A stretch of 64,000 nt of DNA from Haloferax litoreum. GTDB taxonomy: Archaea; Halobacteriota; Halobacteria; Halobacteriales; Haloferacaceae. Location of the stretch: NCBI RefSeq assembly GCF_009674605.1, contig NZ_WKJO01000001.1, positions 2,728,001 to 2,792,000 on the forward strand, read 5' to 3'. The position numbers and the translations under genes were made by a program. Every line of letters starts with the position of its first letter. Positions within the stretch are counted from its first letter, which is position 1. The notes beneath the pieces are model-generated. The model searched no databases. It was not told where the DNA came from and saw only the letters and a program-made list of their open reading frames with translations. Below, piece by piece: positions 1 through 7,654 of the stretch.

Positions 1-54
1 CGCCTGCTCTCCGGCAGGACTTCCGTCGACTGGAAGCAGAATCTCGTCGTACAT
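1..54 (-). CDS. Universal stress protein (UspA family), N-terminal fragment
   Basis: Only the first 18 codons lie in the window; the gene runs off the left edge on the minus strand. Reading from the ATG at 54 gives MYDEILLPVDGSPAGEQA. This is the usual opening of UspA-fold proteins: a beta strand ending in the nucleotide-proximal VDGS turn. Members of the family are small cytoplasmic proteins, often ATP-binding, produced under stress. Too little is visible to say whether this one has the ATP-binding GxxG(x)9GS motif. It is on the same strand as the aminotransferase that follows, 76 bp away, but probably has its own promoter. Confidence 0.75.
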   Translation of the reverse strand, partial: MYDEILLPVDGSPAGEQA

Positions 55-130
55 ACGATACTATTCGTGCCCAGAGTGTGTGAATGCTTCGCACGGGCGT
101 GTGCAAAAAGTAGGCGGTGAGTGGGCCTGA

Positions 131-1282
131 TTACCCGTTCACGTACGCTTCGATTCGGTCCATCGCTTCGCGGAGTTCGCGCATGCTCGTCGCGTAGGAG
201 ACGCGGAGGTGGCCCTCCCCGCCCTCCCCGAAGACGCTCCCCGGAACGAGTGCGACGTTCTGTTCTTCGAGGAGTCCCTCGGCGAACGCCTCGTCGTCAC
301 CGTCCGGGGCCTCGGGGAAGACGTAGAACGCGCCTTTCGCCTCGAAACAGTCGATGCCCATCTCCTCGAACCGAGCGAGGACGAATCGACGCCGACGGTC
401 GTATTGGCTACACATTTCGTCGACGGCGTCGTCACAGGACCGTAGTGCTTCGAGCGCCGCGTACTGCGCCGTCGTCGGGGCAGATAGCATCGCGTACTGG
501 TGGACCTTGTTCATCGCGTCGATGGCCTCTGGCGGGCCCATCGCGTACCCGAGGCGGAGTCCCGTCATCGCGTACGCCTTCGAGAACCCGTTGAACACGA
601 CGGTTCGCTCACGCATCCCCGGATGGGTCGCGATGGAGGCGTGGTCGTCTTCATAGCGGAGGTCCGCGTAAATCTCGTCGGAGAGGACGATGAGGTCGTG
701 TTCGCGAACGAACTCGGCCACGTCGGAGAGTTCGTCGTCGGTCATCACCGCGCCAGTCGGGTTGTTCGGGTAGCACAGGACGAGCACGTCCGCCTCGTCC
801 GCGCCTGCCGCTTCGAGACTCTCCCGCGTGAGTTTGAACTCGTCTTCGGCGTACGTCGGCACCGGGAGTGGGTCGCCGCCGGCGAATATCGCACCCGGCG
901 TGTACGAGATGTACGACGGTTGCGGGATAGCGACCACGTCGCCGTCGTCGACGAACGCTCTGAACGCGAGGTCGACCGCTTCGCTGGCCCCTGTCGTGAC
1001 GATAATCTCGCTTTCGGGGTCGTACTCCTGTCCGTAACGTGTCACGCGCTCCGAAATCGCCTCACGGAGTTCGCGCATCCCGCGGTTCGACGTGTAGGAG
1101 GTCTTCCCGCGTTCGAGCGAATCGATAGCGGCGGTTCGGGCGGCCCACGGCGCGGAGAAGTCGGGTTCACCGACACCGAGAGAGATGACGTCGTCTACCT
1201 CTTCGGCGAGTTCGAAGAACCGCCGGATACCGGATGGCGGAACCGCCTCGACGCGGCCGGAGATGTGGTCTCCGAGCGTCAT
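131..1282 (-). CDS. Class I/II pyridoxal-phosphate aminotransferase
   Basis: A 383-residue fold-type I aminotransferase, probably acting on aspartate, aromatic or other amino acids in the cytoplasm. Landmarks are all present: GVGEPDF near 36, TTGASEA near 97, YPNNPTGA at 171-178 with the PLP-contacting Asn, DEIYADL at 202-208, and the Schiff-base lysine K235 in NGFSKAY followed by GLRLGYA. The C-terminal LRVSYATS supplies the carboxylate-binding Arg. Its start codon overlaps the stop of the Lrp/AsnC gene by 4 bp (ATGA), so the regulator is first in a two-gene operon and the enzyme second. The arrangement suggests that the regulator senses an amino acid handled by the enzyme; the substrate itself cannot be read from the sequence. 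Confidence 0.9.
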   Translation of the reverse strand: MTLGDHISGRVEAVPPSGIRRFFELAEEVDDVISLGVGEPDFSAPWAARTAAIDSLERGKTSYTSNRGMRELREAISERVTRYGQEYDPESEIIVTTGASEAVDLAFRAFVDDGDVVAIPQPSYISYTPGAIFAGGDPLPVPTYAEDEFKLTRESLEAAGADEADVLVLCYPNNPTGAVMTDDELSDVAEFVREHDLIVLSDEIYADLRYEDDHASIATHPGMRERTVVFNGFSKAYAMTGLRLGYAMGPPEAIDAMNKVHQYAMLSAPTTAQYAALEALRSCDDAVDEMCSQYDRRRRFVLARFEEMGIDCFEAKGAFYVFPEAPDGDDEAFAEGLLEEQNVALVPGSVFGEGGEGHLRVSYATSMRELREAMDRIEAYVNG

Positions 1283-1764
1283 GGGGACACAGACAGACGG
1301 TCGTCGTCGTCACCGTCACCGAGTTCGATGCCCTCCTCTTTGTAGGAGTCCATCACGAAGTGCGTCACCGTCTTGGTGACCTCCGGAATCGGGGCGATGC
1401 GCTCGGAGATGAAGTTCGAGATATCGTGCATCGAGTCGCCTTCGACTTCGATGAAGAAGTCGTAGTCACCGGAGACGAGTCGAAGCGTCGCGACTTCGGG
1501 GAACCGAGCGATACGACGGGCAATCTGTTCGTACCCCGTCTCTCGGTCGAGTTCCACGTCGACTTCGACTTGCGCGCGGACGTGTTCGTCGTCCACGCGG
1601 TTCCAGTCGACGACCGCTTGGTACCCGCGGACAACCCCGTCGTCTTCGAGTTCTTCGAGCGCTGCTGCCACTGCATCGGCGTCTGCGCCCAGTTGTCGGG
1701 CAATGTCGTCTACACTCTCTCGAGCGTCGTGACGCAGCAGGTCGAGCAGTGACTGCTTGTCCAT
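1279..1764 (-). CDS. Lrp/AsnC family transcriptional regulator
   Basis: A 161-residue feast/famine regulator. Residues 1-60 form the winged helix-turn-helix (MDKQSLLDLLRHDARES, then an LEELEDDGVVRGY wing). Residues 65-145 form the RAM effector domain, with the family pattern EVATLRLVSGDYDFFIEVEG. The frame is open further upstream to 1989, but the ATG at 1764 is preferred: it begins exactly at the conserved HTH start, and a TATA-like ATTTTAC (1787-1793, read on minus) sits 26 nt upstream, which suits a leaderless transcript. The C-terminal tail is acidic. A perfect palindrome at 1815-1826 lies 51 nt upstream of the start and is a candidate self-operator. The gene is coupled to the aminotransferase. 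Confidence 0.9.
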   Translation of the reverse strand: MDKQSLLDLLRHDARESVDDIARQLGADADAVAAALEELEDDGVVRGYQAVVDWNRVDDEHVRAQVEVDVELDRETGYEQIARRIARFPEVATLRLVSGDYDFFIEVEGDSMHDISNFISERIAPIPEVTKTVTHFVMDSYKEEGIELGDGDDDDRLSVSP

Positions 1765-1786
1765 GGGCAGTCCGTTGCAGGCATCA

Positions 1787-1793
1787 GTAAAAT
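1787..1793 (-). promoter_or_regulatory. TATA-like element of the Lrp/AsnC gene
   Basis: ATTTTAC on the minus strand, centred 26 nt before the ATG at 1764. The distance fits a transcript starting at or next to the start codon. Confidence 0.45.
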
Positions 1794-1814
1794 GGTTTGC
1801 CCAACCGGGATGAA

Positions 1815-1826
1815 TTGTCGTGACAA
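1815..1826. promoter_or_regulatory. Palindrome TTGTC-GT-GACAA upstream of the Lrp/AsnC gene
   Basis: A perfect 5+2+5 inverted repeat. Its proximal edge is 51 nt upstream of the regulator's start codon and about 22 bp beyond the TATA-like element, where archaeal activators commonly bind. The same ten specified bases recur at 5435-5446, again 51 nt upstream of a start codon. It is a candidate operator for the adjacent Lrp/AsnC protein; binding is inferred, not shown. Confidence 0.5.
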
Positions 1827-1905
1827 CCAATCGAGCGGACAGACCGCAAACCACCCCCACCAGTCTGCGGAAAACTATTCCAGTGCGGGCTGAGACGTGG
1901 CCGAT

Positions 1906-2541
1906 ATGGAAACCGAATTCGAGCCCTCCGAGTTCGATTGGCTGACCCTCGACGCCGACGAAGAAGTTCTCTGGGCAGACACGCCCCACCCCTACAGTCT
2001 CGTCCCTATCCTCGTCGTCGGTATCCCGCTCTCACTGTTCGTCATCGGCATCCCCCTCGTCGTGGGTGCGTACCTCTCGTTCAAGAACACGAACTACGTC
2101 GTCACCTCCGACGCACTGTACAAGAAGACGGGCGTCCTCTCGCGGAACGTCCAGCGAATAGAGTTCGACAAAGTACAGGACACCTCGTACAGTCAGTCGT
2201 TCCTCGGCGCGCAGTTCGGATTCGGGTCTGTGAACATCAGCACTGCCGGTGGAAGCGGTATCGAGATGAGTTTCCAGAACGTCTCGGAACCGCAGTCGCT
2301 GCAGACACTCGTCAACGAACGAATAAAACGTCGTGGTGGCCGCGACTCGGAGTCTGGAGGAAAAGCGGCCGTTCTCGACGACATCCTCGCAGAACTCCGA
2401 GCGATTCGCGGAGCGGTCGAAGGTGGCAACGGCGTGTCGGCGTCGGCGACGAATCCCGAAGACTCGCCAACTGACGACGCCCCCGAACCGGTCGAATCGA
2501 GCGACTTCGACTTCGACCAGTCGGTAACCGACGAACGATGA
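1906..2541 (+). CDS. Membrane protein with bPH2 (YdbS/YdbT-type) domain
   Basis: 211 residues starting at the ATG at 1906; a GTG three codons earlier is less likely. Residues about 30-62 are hydrophobic and form one or two membrane segments. The bacterial PH-like domain (bPH2, formerly DUF304) follows, with the typical run NTNYVVTSDALYKKTGVLSR and a later FGFGSVNISTAGG. The last 70 residues are acidic and low in complexity, probably a cytoplasmic tail. An AT-rich AAAACTATT at 1871-1879 is 28-30 nt upstream and could be its TATA element. Its stop overlaps the next gene by 4 bp. YdbS/YdbT-type proteins usually occur as pairs and may act together at the membrane; their biochemical role is unknown. 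Confidence 0.85.
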   Translation: METEFEPSEFDWLTLDADEEVLWADTPHPYSLVPILVVGIPLSLFVIGIPLVVGAYLSFKNTNYVVTSDALYKKTGVLSRNVQRIEFDKVQDTSYSQSFLGAQFGFGSVNISTAGGSGIEMSFQNVSEPQSLQTLVNERIKRRGGRDSESGGKAAVLDDILAELRAIRGAVEGGNGVSASATNPEDSPTDDAPEPVESSDFDFDQSVTDER

Positions 2542-3068
2542 CCGTCGACGAGTGGATGGCCCGCGCTCCCGACGAAGTCGTCGTCTGGGAGGGCCGGCCA
2601 CGTGCTCAGACGATTATCCCGTCGCTCGTCGTCGGGGTGGTCATCGTCGCCGGTGCTATCGCCGGTGCGACGGTGACGAACGAACCCCTCGTGGGTCTCG
2701 TCGGTGTCTTCGGAGTGTTCCCACCGGTCTGGTCGTACGCCCGCGTGACCAACACTCGATTCGTCGTCACGGACCGAGCACTCTACCGAAAGACGGGCGT
2801 CCTCTCACGGAACGTCCAACGCGTCTCGCTGGACCGGGTACAGAACAGCACGTTCTCACAAGGTATCGCCGGGTCACTGTTCGACTACGGCACAGTCACC
2901 GTCGAAGCGGCCGGTGGCGGCAGAATCCAGTTCGAGAACGTGAACGACCCGCGGGCGGTCCGCACCGAAATCGACCGTCGACTGGACCGTGACGAGATTC
3001 CGGGAACTATCGACCAGTGGACTGCGGTCCTCGACGAAGTTCGAGCACTCCGGACTGCGCTCCGATAG
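2538..3068 (+). CDS. Second bPH2 domain membrane protein
   Basis: 176 residues, translationally coupled (ATGA) to the preceding bPH2 gene and clearly its paralogue: both carry the TGVLSRNVQR segment followed by a VQ(N/D)(T)xxSQ block. Residues about 28-70 hold two hydrophobic segments, with the bPH2 strands from about 75 to 140. It lacks the long acidic tail of its partner and ends in a short helix. The pairing argues for a hetero-oligomer in the membrane. No catalytic residues are evident. Confidence 0.85.
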   Translation: MTVDEWMARAPDEVVVWEGRPRAQTIIPSLVVGVVIVAGAIAGATVTNEPLVGLVGVFGVFPPVWSYARVTNTRFVVTDRALYRKTGVLSRNVQRVSLDRVQNSTFSQGIAGSLFDYGTVTVEAAGGGRIQFENVNDPRAVRTEIDRRLDRDEIPGTIDQWTAVLDEVRALRTALR

Positions 3069-3134
3069 GCAGTCGTCGGGGGGAGTTGTTCGCCGTTGCA
3101 GACGTTCTGAGCCCCGACGCTCGACTCGCACTGG

Positions 3135-3926
3135 TTACGCTTCGTCCTGACCCGGAATGCCGTGAGCGCCCTCGACGAGTTCACCGAACCGTTTGACGAA
3201 CCGAGTCGCGGGCGCACCGTCGACGATGTCGTGGTCGAACGTCACAGTGAGGTGGAGGAACTCGCGGTTTTCGAGTTCTCCGTCGACGAACCGCGGTTTC
3301 GTACTGATGCCGCCCACGGCAACCTGCACCGTGTAGTTCGTCGGCGTAATCGCCCACCCGCCACCGCTCCCAAACATCCCCACAGAGGTCACAGAGACGG
3401 TCCCTGCCATCCGCTTCCACCGTCTGGGGAACGATTGCGGAAGTCGCCACACGAGACGGCGAACGAATCCGGGGAGGCGAAGACCCAACTCGCTCCACCG
3501 GGAGAGTTCGGTCGGGTCAGCGGACGATTGCGCAGTTCGGATTTCGTCGTGAATCGACCGCAGAGACCGGCGATTCGCGCCTCTGACGACGTGAGGTGCA
3601 CCAACTTGTGTGCCTCGGATTGTCGTCTCGACGAGGACGTTCACGTCCACGTCGTCGAAGACGTGTACGCGACCACGCCAATCGCGGTACGCGTTGATGT
3701 GCGGGTGTTCGTCGATGGCGTCAGCGAGACAGACCACGACGAACGCGGTGAACGACAGTCGCTCACCAGTCTCTTCTTCGATCGTTCGAAGACGGTCTCT
3801 CGCGTCGGTCACGTCGAACTCGACGAGGCCGTGGACGTTGCTTCGCTTCCCTGCGACACGCATGTAATCGACTGTCCCCCGGCGACGGGTGGGAAGCGGT
3901 TCGATGCGCTCACCTCCTGTCCTCAT
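3135..3926 (-). CDS. Stand-alone 2-oxoacid dehydrogenase E2-type acyltransferase domain
   Basis: About 263 residues homologous to the catalytic domain of dihydrolipoamide acyltransferases, part of the chloramphenicol acetyltransferase-like fold. The signature HDIVDGAPATRF near the C-terminus carries the catalytic His and the DG. An earlier EFDVTDAR and SFTAFVVVCLADAI match the domain's N-terminal half. There is no lipoyl domain and no E1- or E3-binding region, so it is not a conventional E2 subunit. The ATG at 3926 is chosen because a GGGAG lies about 10 nt upstream; an ATG at 3953 (nine residues longer, AGAGGT directly upstream) is an alternative. It lies 72 bp downstream of the histidine kinase on the same strand. 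Its acyl donor and acceptor are unknown. Confidence 0.8.
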   Translation of the reverse strand: MRTGGERIEPLPTRRRGTVDYMRVAGKRSNVHGLVEFDVTDARDRLRTIEEETGERLSFTAFVVVCLADAIDEHPHINAYRDWRGRVHVFDDVDVNVLVETTIRGTQVGAPHVVRGANRRSLRSIHDEIRTAQSSADPTELSRWSELGLRLPGFVRRLVWRLPQSFPRRWKRMAGTVSVTSVGMFGSGGGWAITPTNYTVQVAVGGISTKPRFVDGELENREFLHLTVTFDHDIVDGAPATRFVKRFGELVEGAHGIPGQDEA

Positions 3927-3998
3927 GCGAATTCGTACTCCCGCGAGAAACATACCTCTTGAGTCGATATCGCTCTCGGAGAACGTCCGCCCTGTGTC

Positions 3999-5384
3999 TC
4001 AGGGACTCGGGAGGCAGATGGTCACGACGTTCCCGCGTGGTTCGTTCTCGTCGAACGTCAGCACTCCGTCGGAGTGCCGGACGATGAGCGTCACCAGCCA
4101 CAATCCCATGCCACTCCCGTGGTACAGTGGTTCGATATCTTCGTCCCACGAGAGCACGTTTCGTTCCATCTCGGGAATCGGGTCACCGTCGTCGGCGACG
4201 TGAATCGTCGTGGTGTGTCCCCCCGGTTCGATTCGAACGCCCACAGACGGCGTTTCTCGGGGTGAGTGAACGACCGCATTTTCGAGGAGTTCCCGAATCG
4301 CCCGTTGGATGGCCCGTGTCGTGACGACACGACACTGGTCGGGGCAGGTGACCGAGATGTCTGCGTCTGGGTGCTGTGATTCGACGCGGGACACCACGGT
4401 TTCGACGATTGGAACGACGTCGATGGCCTCGTTCGCCGGCGGCGACGAGAGGAACGACGTGATTCGTCGCCACTTGGACGCAGTTCGGAGCAGTTTCTCA
4501 CTGGTCTCGTATATCTTCTCGGCGTTCGACGCAGACTCCGTGTCGTCTATCAACTCCGCAGACCCCTGAATGACGTTCAAGTCGTTACGGAGGTTGTGTC
4601 GGAGGACTCGGTCGATAACCTTCATCTGCTGGAGTCGGTCTTCGCGGTCGGAGATGTCTCGAATGAGGCCGACGAATCCGCCTTCGACGTCGCGGGCGTT
4701 TCGGTCGAATATTGTCACCTCCGCCGGGAACACCTGCCCGGATTTCTTCTGGCAGTGTATCGTGGTGGATACCGTGTCGTTGTGGGACTTCGTTTCGAGC
4801 GTCTCGCCGACTGCTTCGAAGTCGTCTGCCTCTGCGTAGATGTATCTCACAGACTCTCCTTCGATTTCGGCGACGTCGTAGCCGAAGAGCGTCGAAAATG
4901 CCGAGTTCCCGTCGACGATTCGACGGTCGCTGTCGACGACTAATATCGCATCCTGAATGCTATCGAAGAGCGACGAGTACCGTTGCTTTTGTGCTCGAAT
5001 CTCGCGTTCTCGCGCTTTCGCTTCGGTGATGTCCTTGACGACACCGACGCCGGTGAGCGCTCGCCCCGATTCGTCGAACTCGAGTTCTCCCTTCTCGCGG
5101 ACCCACTTCGTCTCGCCGTCGACGACGATTCGGTGTTCGACGTCGTATGGTTCACCGTCGAGCGCCGTGTCCCACTCGTCTTGGACGTACGCCCGGTCAT
5201 CCGGGTGGACGCGTTCTAAGAACCGTTCATACGTCATCTCCACGTCCTGCGGAATACCGAAGATTCGGTGACACTCGGCGGACCAATCGAGCGTCCCTTC
5301 CAAGAGATTTAACTCCCAACTGCCTACGTTCGCTATCTCTTGGGCTTGTGCGAGGTGTTTCTCTCGCTCACGAGCGTCGTCCAT
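3999..5384 (-). CDS. PAS-domain sensor histidine kinase
   Basis: 461 residues with no predicted membrane segment, so probably a soluble cytoplasmic sensor. Two PAS domains are visible (about 15-125 and 135-250). The phosphoacceptor region follows with H263 in VLRHNLRNDLN, a form common in haloarchaeal kinases. The ATPase domain has its N-box at ELLENAVVH (N369), G1 at VADDGDPIP and G2 at GSGMGLWLV. There is no receiver domain in the protein and no response regulator next to it, so it is an orphan kinase. The gene lies upstream of the E2-like acyltransferase on the same strand and may share its transcript. A palindrome at 5435-5446 sits 51 nt upstream of its start. Confidence 0.9.
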   Translation of the reverse strand: MDDAREREKHLAQAQEIANVGSWELNLLEGTLDWSAECHRIFGIPQDVEMTYERFLERVHPDDRAYVQDEWDTALDGEPYDVEHRIVVDGETKWVREKGELEFDESGRALTGVGVVKDITEAKAREREIRAQKQRYSSLFDSIQDAILVVDSDRRIVDGNSAFSTLFGYDVAEIEGESVRYIYAEADDFEAVGETLETKSHNDTVSTTIHCQKKSGQVFPAEVTIFDRNARDVEGGFVGLIRDISDREDRLQQMKVIDRVLRHNLRNDLNVIQGSAELIDDTESASNAEKIYETSEKLLRTASKWRRITSFLSSPPANEAIDVVPIVETVVSRVESQHPDADISVTCPDQCRVVTTRAIQRAIRELLENAVVHSPRETPSVGVRIEPGGHTTTIHVADDGDPIPEMERNVLSWDEDIEPLYHGSGMGLWLVTLIVRHSDGVLTFDENEPRGNVVTICLPSP

Positions 5385-5434
5385 AGGGAGTGGTCCGTCG
5401 TTGGTAGTGACTGGTGTGAGAACAGTTATTGTAG

Positions 5435-5446
5435 TTGTCGGGACAA
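5435..5446. promoter_or_regulatory. Palindrome TTGTC-GG-GACAA upstream of the histidine kinase
   Basis: A perfect 5+2+5 inverted repeat whose proximal edge is 51 nt from the kinase start codon, matching the element at 1815-1826 in both sequence and spacing. It is nested in a wider imperfect repeat (TTATTGT at 5426-5432 and ACAATAA at 5443-5449). It could serve the kinase gene on minus or, less likely, the membrane protein gene 124 bp away on plus. Confidence 0.45.
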
Positions 5447-5569
5447 TAATCTAATTTGATAATTCACGACGGGTGTTGAACCGCCCGACACCGGCTCACT
5501 CGGTGTATTCGTGGACGACGTGTTGGAGAAACGAAACGTTGTTGACGTCACCGGGTGCAGTTGACGAGT

Positions 5570-5977
5570 ATGACCTCGTGGAAACACTTCGTCGCGTTCT
5601 TCGTGTTCGGGTCGCTGGTACTCGTCGGTGTTGCCCTCTTCGTCGTCCACGTCGACTACGACTACCACTACACGTACGAACGTGAGGTGGACGAATTTCC
5701 ACGTGACACACTCACGATGGAGTACGCAGCACTCCAGCCCGACGAGCGACGAGTCGTCGACGAGGCGTTCGAGACTGGCGGTGTCGTGATGCAAGACGGG
5801 TCGACGATACCGGATGAAGGAATCAAAAAAGATGGCCACAAGTACCTGTTTTCGGCCTACAAATCGTTCGACTGGACCGACCCCGGAACGTTCGGGCCAA
5901 CATTCGTCGGACTCGTCGGCGGGTTCGGCGTCCTCGCGACCATCAGGGCTGACATGAAGAACTCGTTGATTCGGTGA
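5570..5977 (+). CDS. Small membrane protein, haloarchaeal, unknown function
   Basis: 135 residues from the ATG at 5570; a GTG five codons upstream is possible. A strong hydrophobic segment spans about residues 6-27, then an extracytoplasmic or cytoplasmic middle part rich in Tyr, Asp and Glu, and a second hydrophobic segment near 110-128 (GPTFVGLVGGFGVLATI). The two-helix topology with a soluble loop of about 80 residues gives no clue to function, and I recognise no catalytic motif. It converges on the NhaC gene, with only 14 bp between stops. Base composition is like its neighbours. Confidence 0.7.
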   Translation: MTSWKHFVAFFVFGSLVLVGVALFVVHVDYDYHYTYEREVDEFPRDTLTMEYAALQPDERRVVDEAFETGGVVMQDGSTIPDEGIKKDGHKYLFSAYKSFDWTDPGTFGPTFVGLVGGFGVLATIRADMKNSLIR

Positions 5978-5991
5978 GGACGCCCGTGAGG

Positions 5992-7446
5992 TCAGTCGTC
6001 TGCGGGACTCGCCGGTGCGTCCCCTGCTCCCGTCGCGTTCCCGGCGAACCCGACTCCTGCGAGCACGAAGGCGAACAAGACGAGTGGCGAGAGATAGCCG
6101 AACAGGTAGTACGGGGCGTACGAGAGCGTCGCCACACCGAGGACGCCCGACATGTACGCGCCGCCTGCGTGCCACGGGAGGAGTGCACCCGTCGGCGTCC
6201 CGGCGGATTCGATGGCCTGCGAGAGGTCCGAACTGTCGAGGCCGAACTCGTCGTAGGTGTTCCGGAGCGTCATGCCCGGCACGACGATGCTCATGTACTG
6301 TTGGGCGGTGAGCGCGTTAGTCAGAATCGCGGAGACACCAGTGGCGGCGACGAGCGACCCAGTACTCCGAACGCCGCGTTCGAGGCGGTGCGCGAGGACG
6401 GCGAGGACACCCGTCTGTTCGAGGAGACCACCGAGGGTTAGCGCGGCGACGACGATGGCGATGGTCCACGCAGACCCGGAGACGCCGCCGGCGGCGAGGA
6501 GACTGTTGACGAGGTCAGACCCCGTCTCGGGGCTGGTTCCGCGCATGAAGACTTGCCACGCCGTGACGAACGTGGTGCCCTGAACGAGGAGACTCGTGAA
6601 GGCACCAGCGAACGCGCCGGCGAGGAGGACGTTGAGTGCCGGATAGCCGGCGGCGGCGAGGCTGAAGGTGACCGCGAGTGGGAGGAACGCGAGGAGTGAG
6701 ATGTTGTACGAGGACGCGAGTGCGGTCTGAATCTCGTTGATTTGGCCGGCGGGAATCGACCCAGAGAAACCGAGGCTGAGGACGACGAACCCGACGACAG
6801 AGAGACCGAACGCGAGCAGCGTTCCGTTGCGCATCGCGCGGATGTGCTCGTAGAGGTCGGTGTTCGTCACCGCCGCGGCGAGGTTCGTCGTGTCCGAGAG
6901 GGGCGACTGCTTGTCACCCGCGTACGCGCCGGTGAGGATGGCACCGGCAGTCATCGGTTCGGGGACGCCGAGTCCAGACCCGATGCCGATGAACGCGACA
7001 CCGAGTGTCCCGACTGCCGTCCACGACGACCCGATGGCGAACGTGGTGACGCCGACGAGGATGGCCGTCGCCGGCAGGAAGATTTCCGGCGTGAGCAGGT
7101 CGAGACCGAAGTACATCAGCGTCGGAATCGTCCCGGCGGAGACCCACGTCGCGACGACGCCGTAGATGATAAACAGGATGAGGAGCGCTTGCAGACCCAT
7201 CGAGAGGCTTCGCTCGATACCCTCGTAGAGGTCCGTCCACGTGTAGCCCCAGACGTATCGGCCGAGGAGGCCGACGAGTGCGATACTCCAGATGAGCGGG
7301 ATGTGCGGGTCGAGTTTCAATACAGCGGACCCGATGCCGAGGAACGCGACGAGACCCAAAACCGGAACCAGCGCCTGCAGGAAACTGGGGCGCGTCTCCG
7401 GGGAGAGGTCCTCGAACGACCGCGGCGTGTAACTGTCTGTTCTCAT
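5992..7446 (-). CDS. nhaC: NhaC-family Na+/H+ antiporter
   Basis: 484 residues with about eleven or twelve membrane helices. Family marks include FAIGSSWTAVGTLG and the polar YAGDKQSPLSDTTNLAAAV loop, which in NhaC proteins lies in the ion pathway. Such carriers exchange cytoplasmic Na+ for external H+; some relatives carry organic acids or amino acids. The ATG at 7446 has a TATA-like AATTTTAT (7472-7479 on minus) centred about 29 nt upstream. It is transcribed alone, divergent from the VWA/MoxR operon. Confidence 0.88.
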   Translation of the reverse strand: MRTDSYTPRSFEDLSPETRPSFLQALVPVLGLVAFLGIGSAVLKLDPHIPLIWSIALVGLLGRYVWGYTWTDLYEGIERSLSMGLQALLILFIIYGVVATWVSAGTIPTLMYFGLDLLTPEIFLPATAILVGVTTFAIGSSWTAVGTLGVAFIGIGSGLGVPEPMTAGAILTGAYAGDKQSPLSDTTNLAAAVTNTDLYEHIRAMRNGTLLAFGLSVVGFVVLSLGFSGSIPAGQINEIQTALASSYNISLLAFLPLAVTFSLAAAGYPALNVLLAGAFAGAFTSLLVQGTTFVTAWQVFMRGTSPETGSDLVNSLLAAGGVSGSAWTIAIVVAALTLGGLLEQTGVLAVLAHRLERGVRSTGSLVAATGVSAILTNALTAQQYMSIVVPGMTLRNTYDEFGLDSSDLSQAIESAGTPTGALLPWHAGGAYMSGVLGVATLSYAPYYLFGYLSPLVLFAFVLAGVGFAGNATGAGDAPASPADD

Positions 7447-7471
7447 CGTACCTCAGCAAATAACTTTGGAG

Positions 7472-7479
7472 CATAAAAT
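7472..7479 (-). promoter_or_regulatory. TATA-like element of nhaC
   Basis: AATTTTAT on minus, about 29 nt from the start codon, within the AT-rich 208-bp spacer between nhaC and the VWA operon. Confidence 0.45.
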
Positions 7480-7654
7480 TGTGTCGTGTTATGAATCAAG
7501 AGCATTGTTATGCAGTCACGTAGTTAGAATTGACAAGTATATTAGTCTCAGTAATACAATATCGTCGGACTGTTCACGATTGTGGACAGGTCCGAATCTC
7601 AGAACGTGTCAACGAGGAAAAGTTCAATGCCCGTCGCGCGCGAGAAGTAACGAT

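Noticed and set aside
7466-7654. N-terminal extension of the BatA-type protein
   Set aside because: The added 63 residues are unlike BatA, and the ATG at 7655 starts at the conserved hydrophobic segment.
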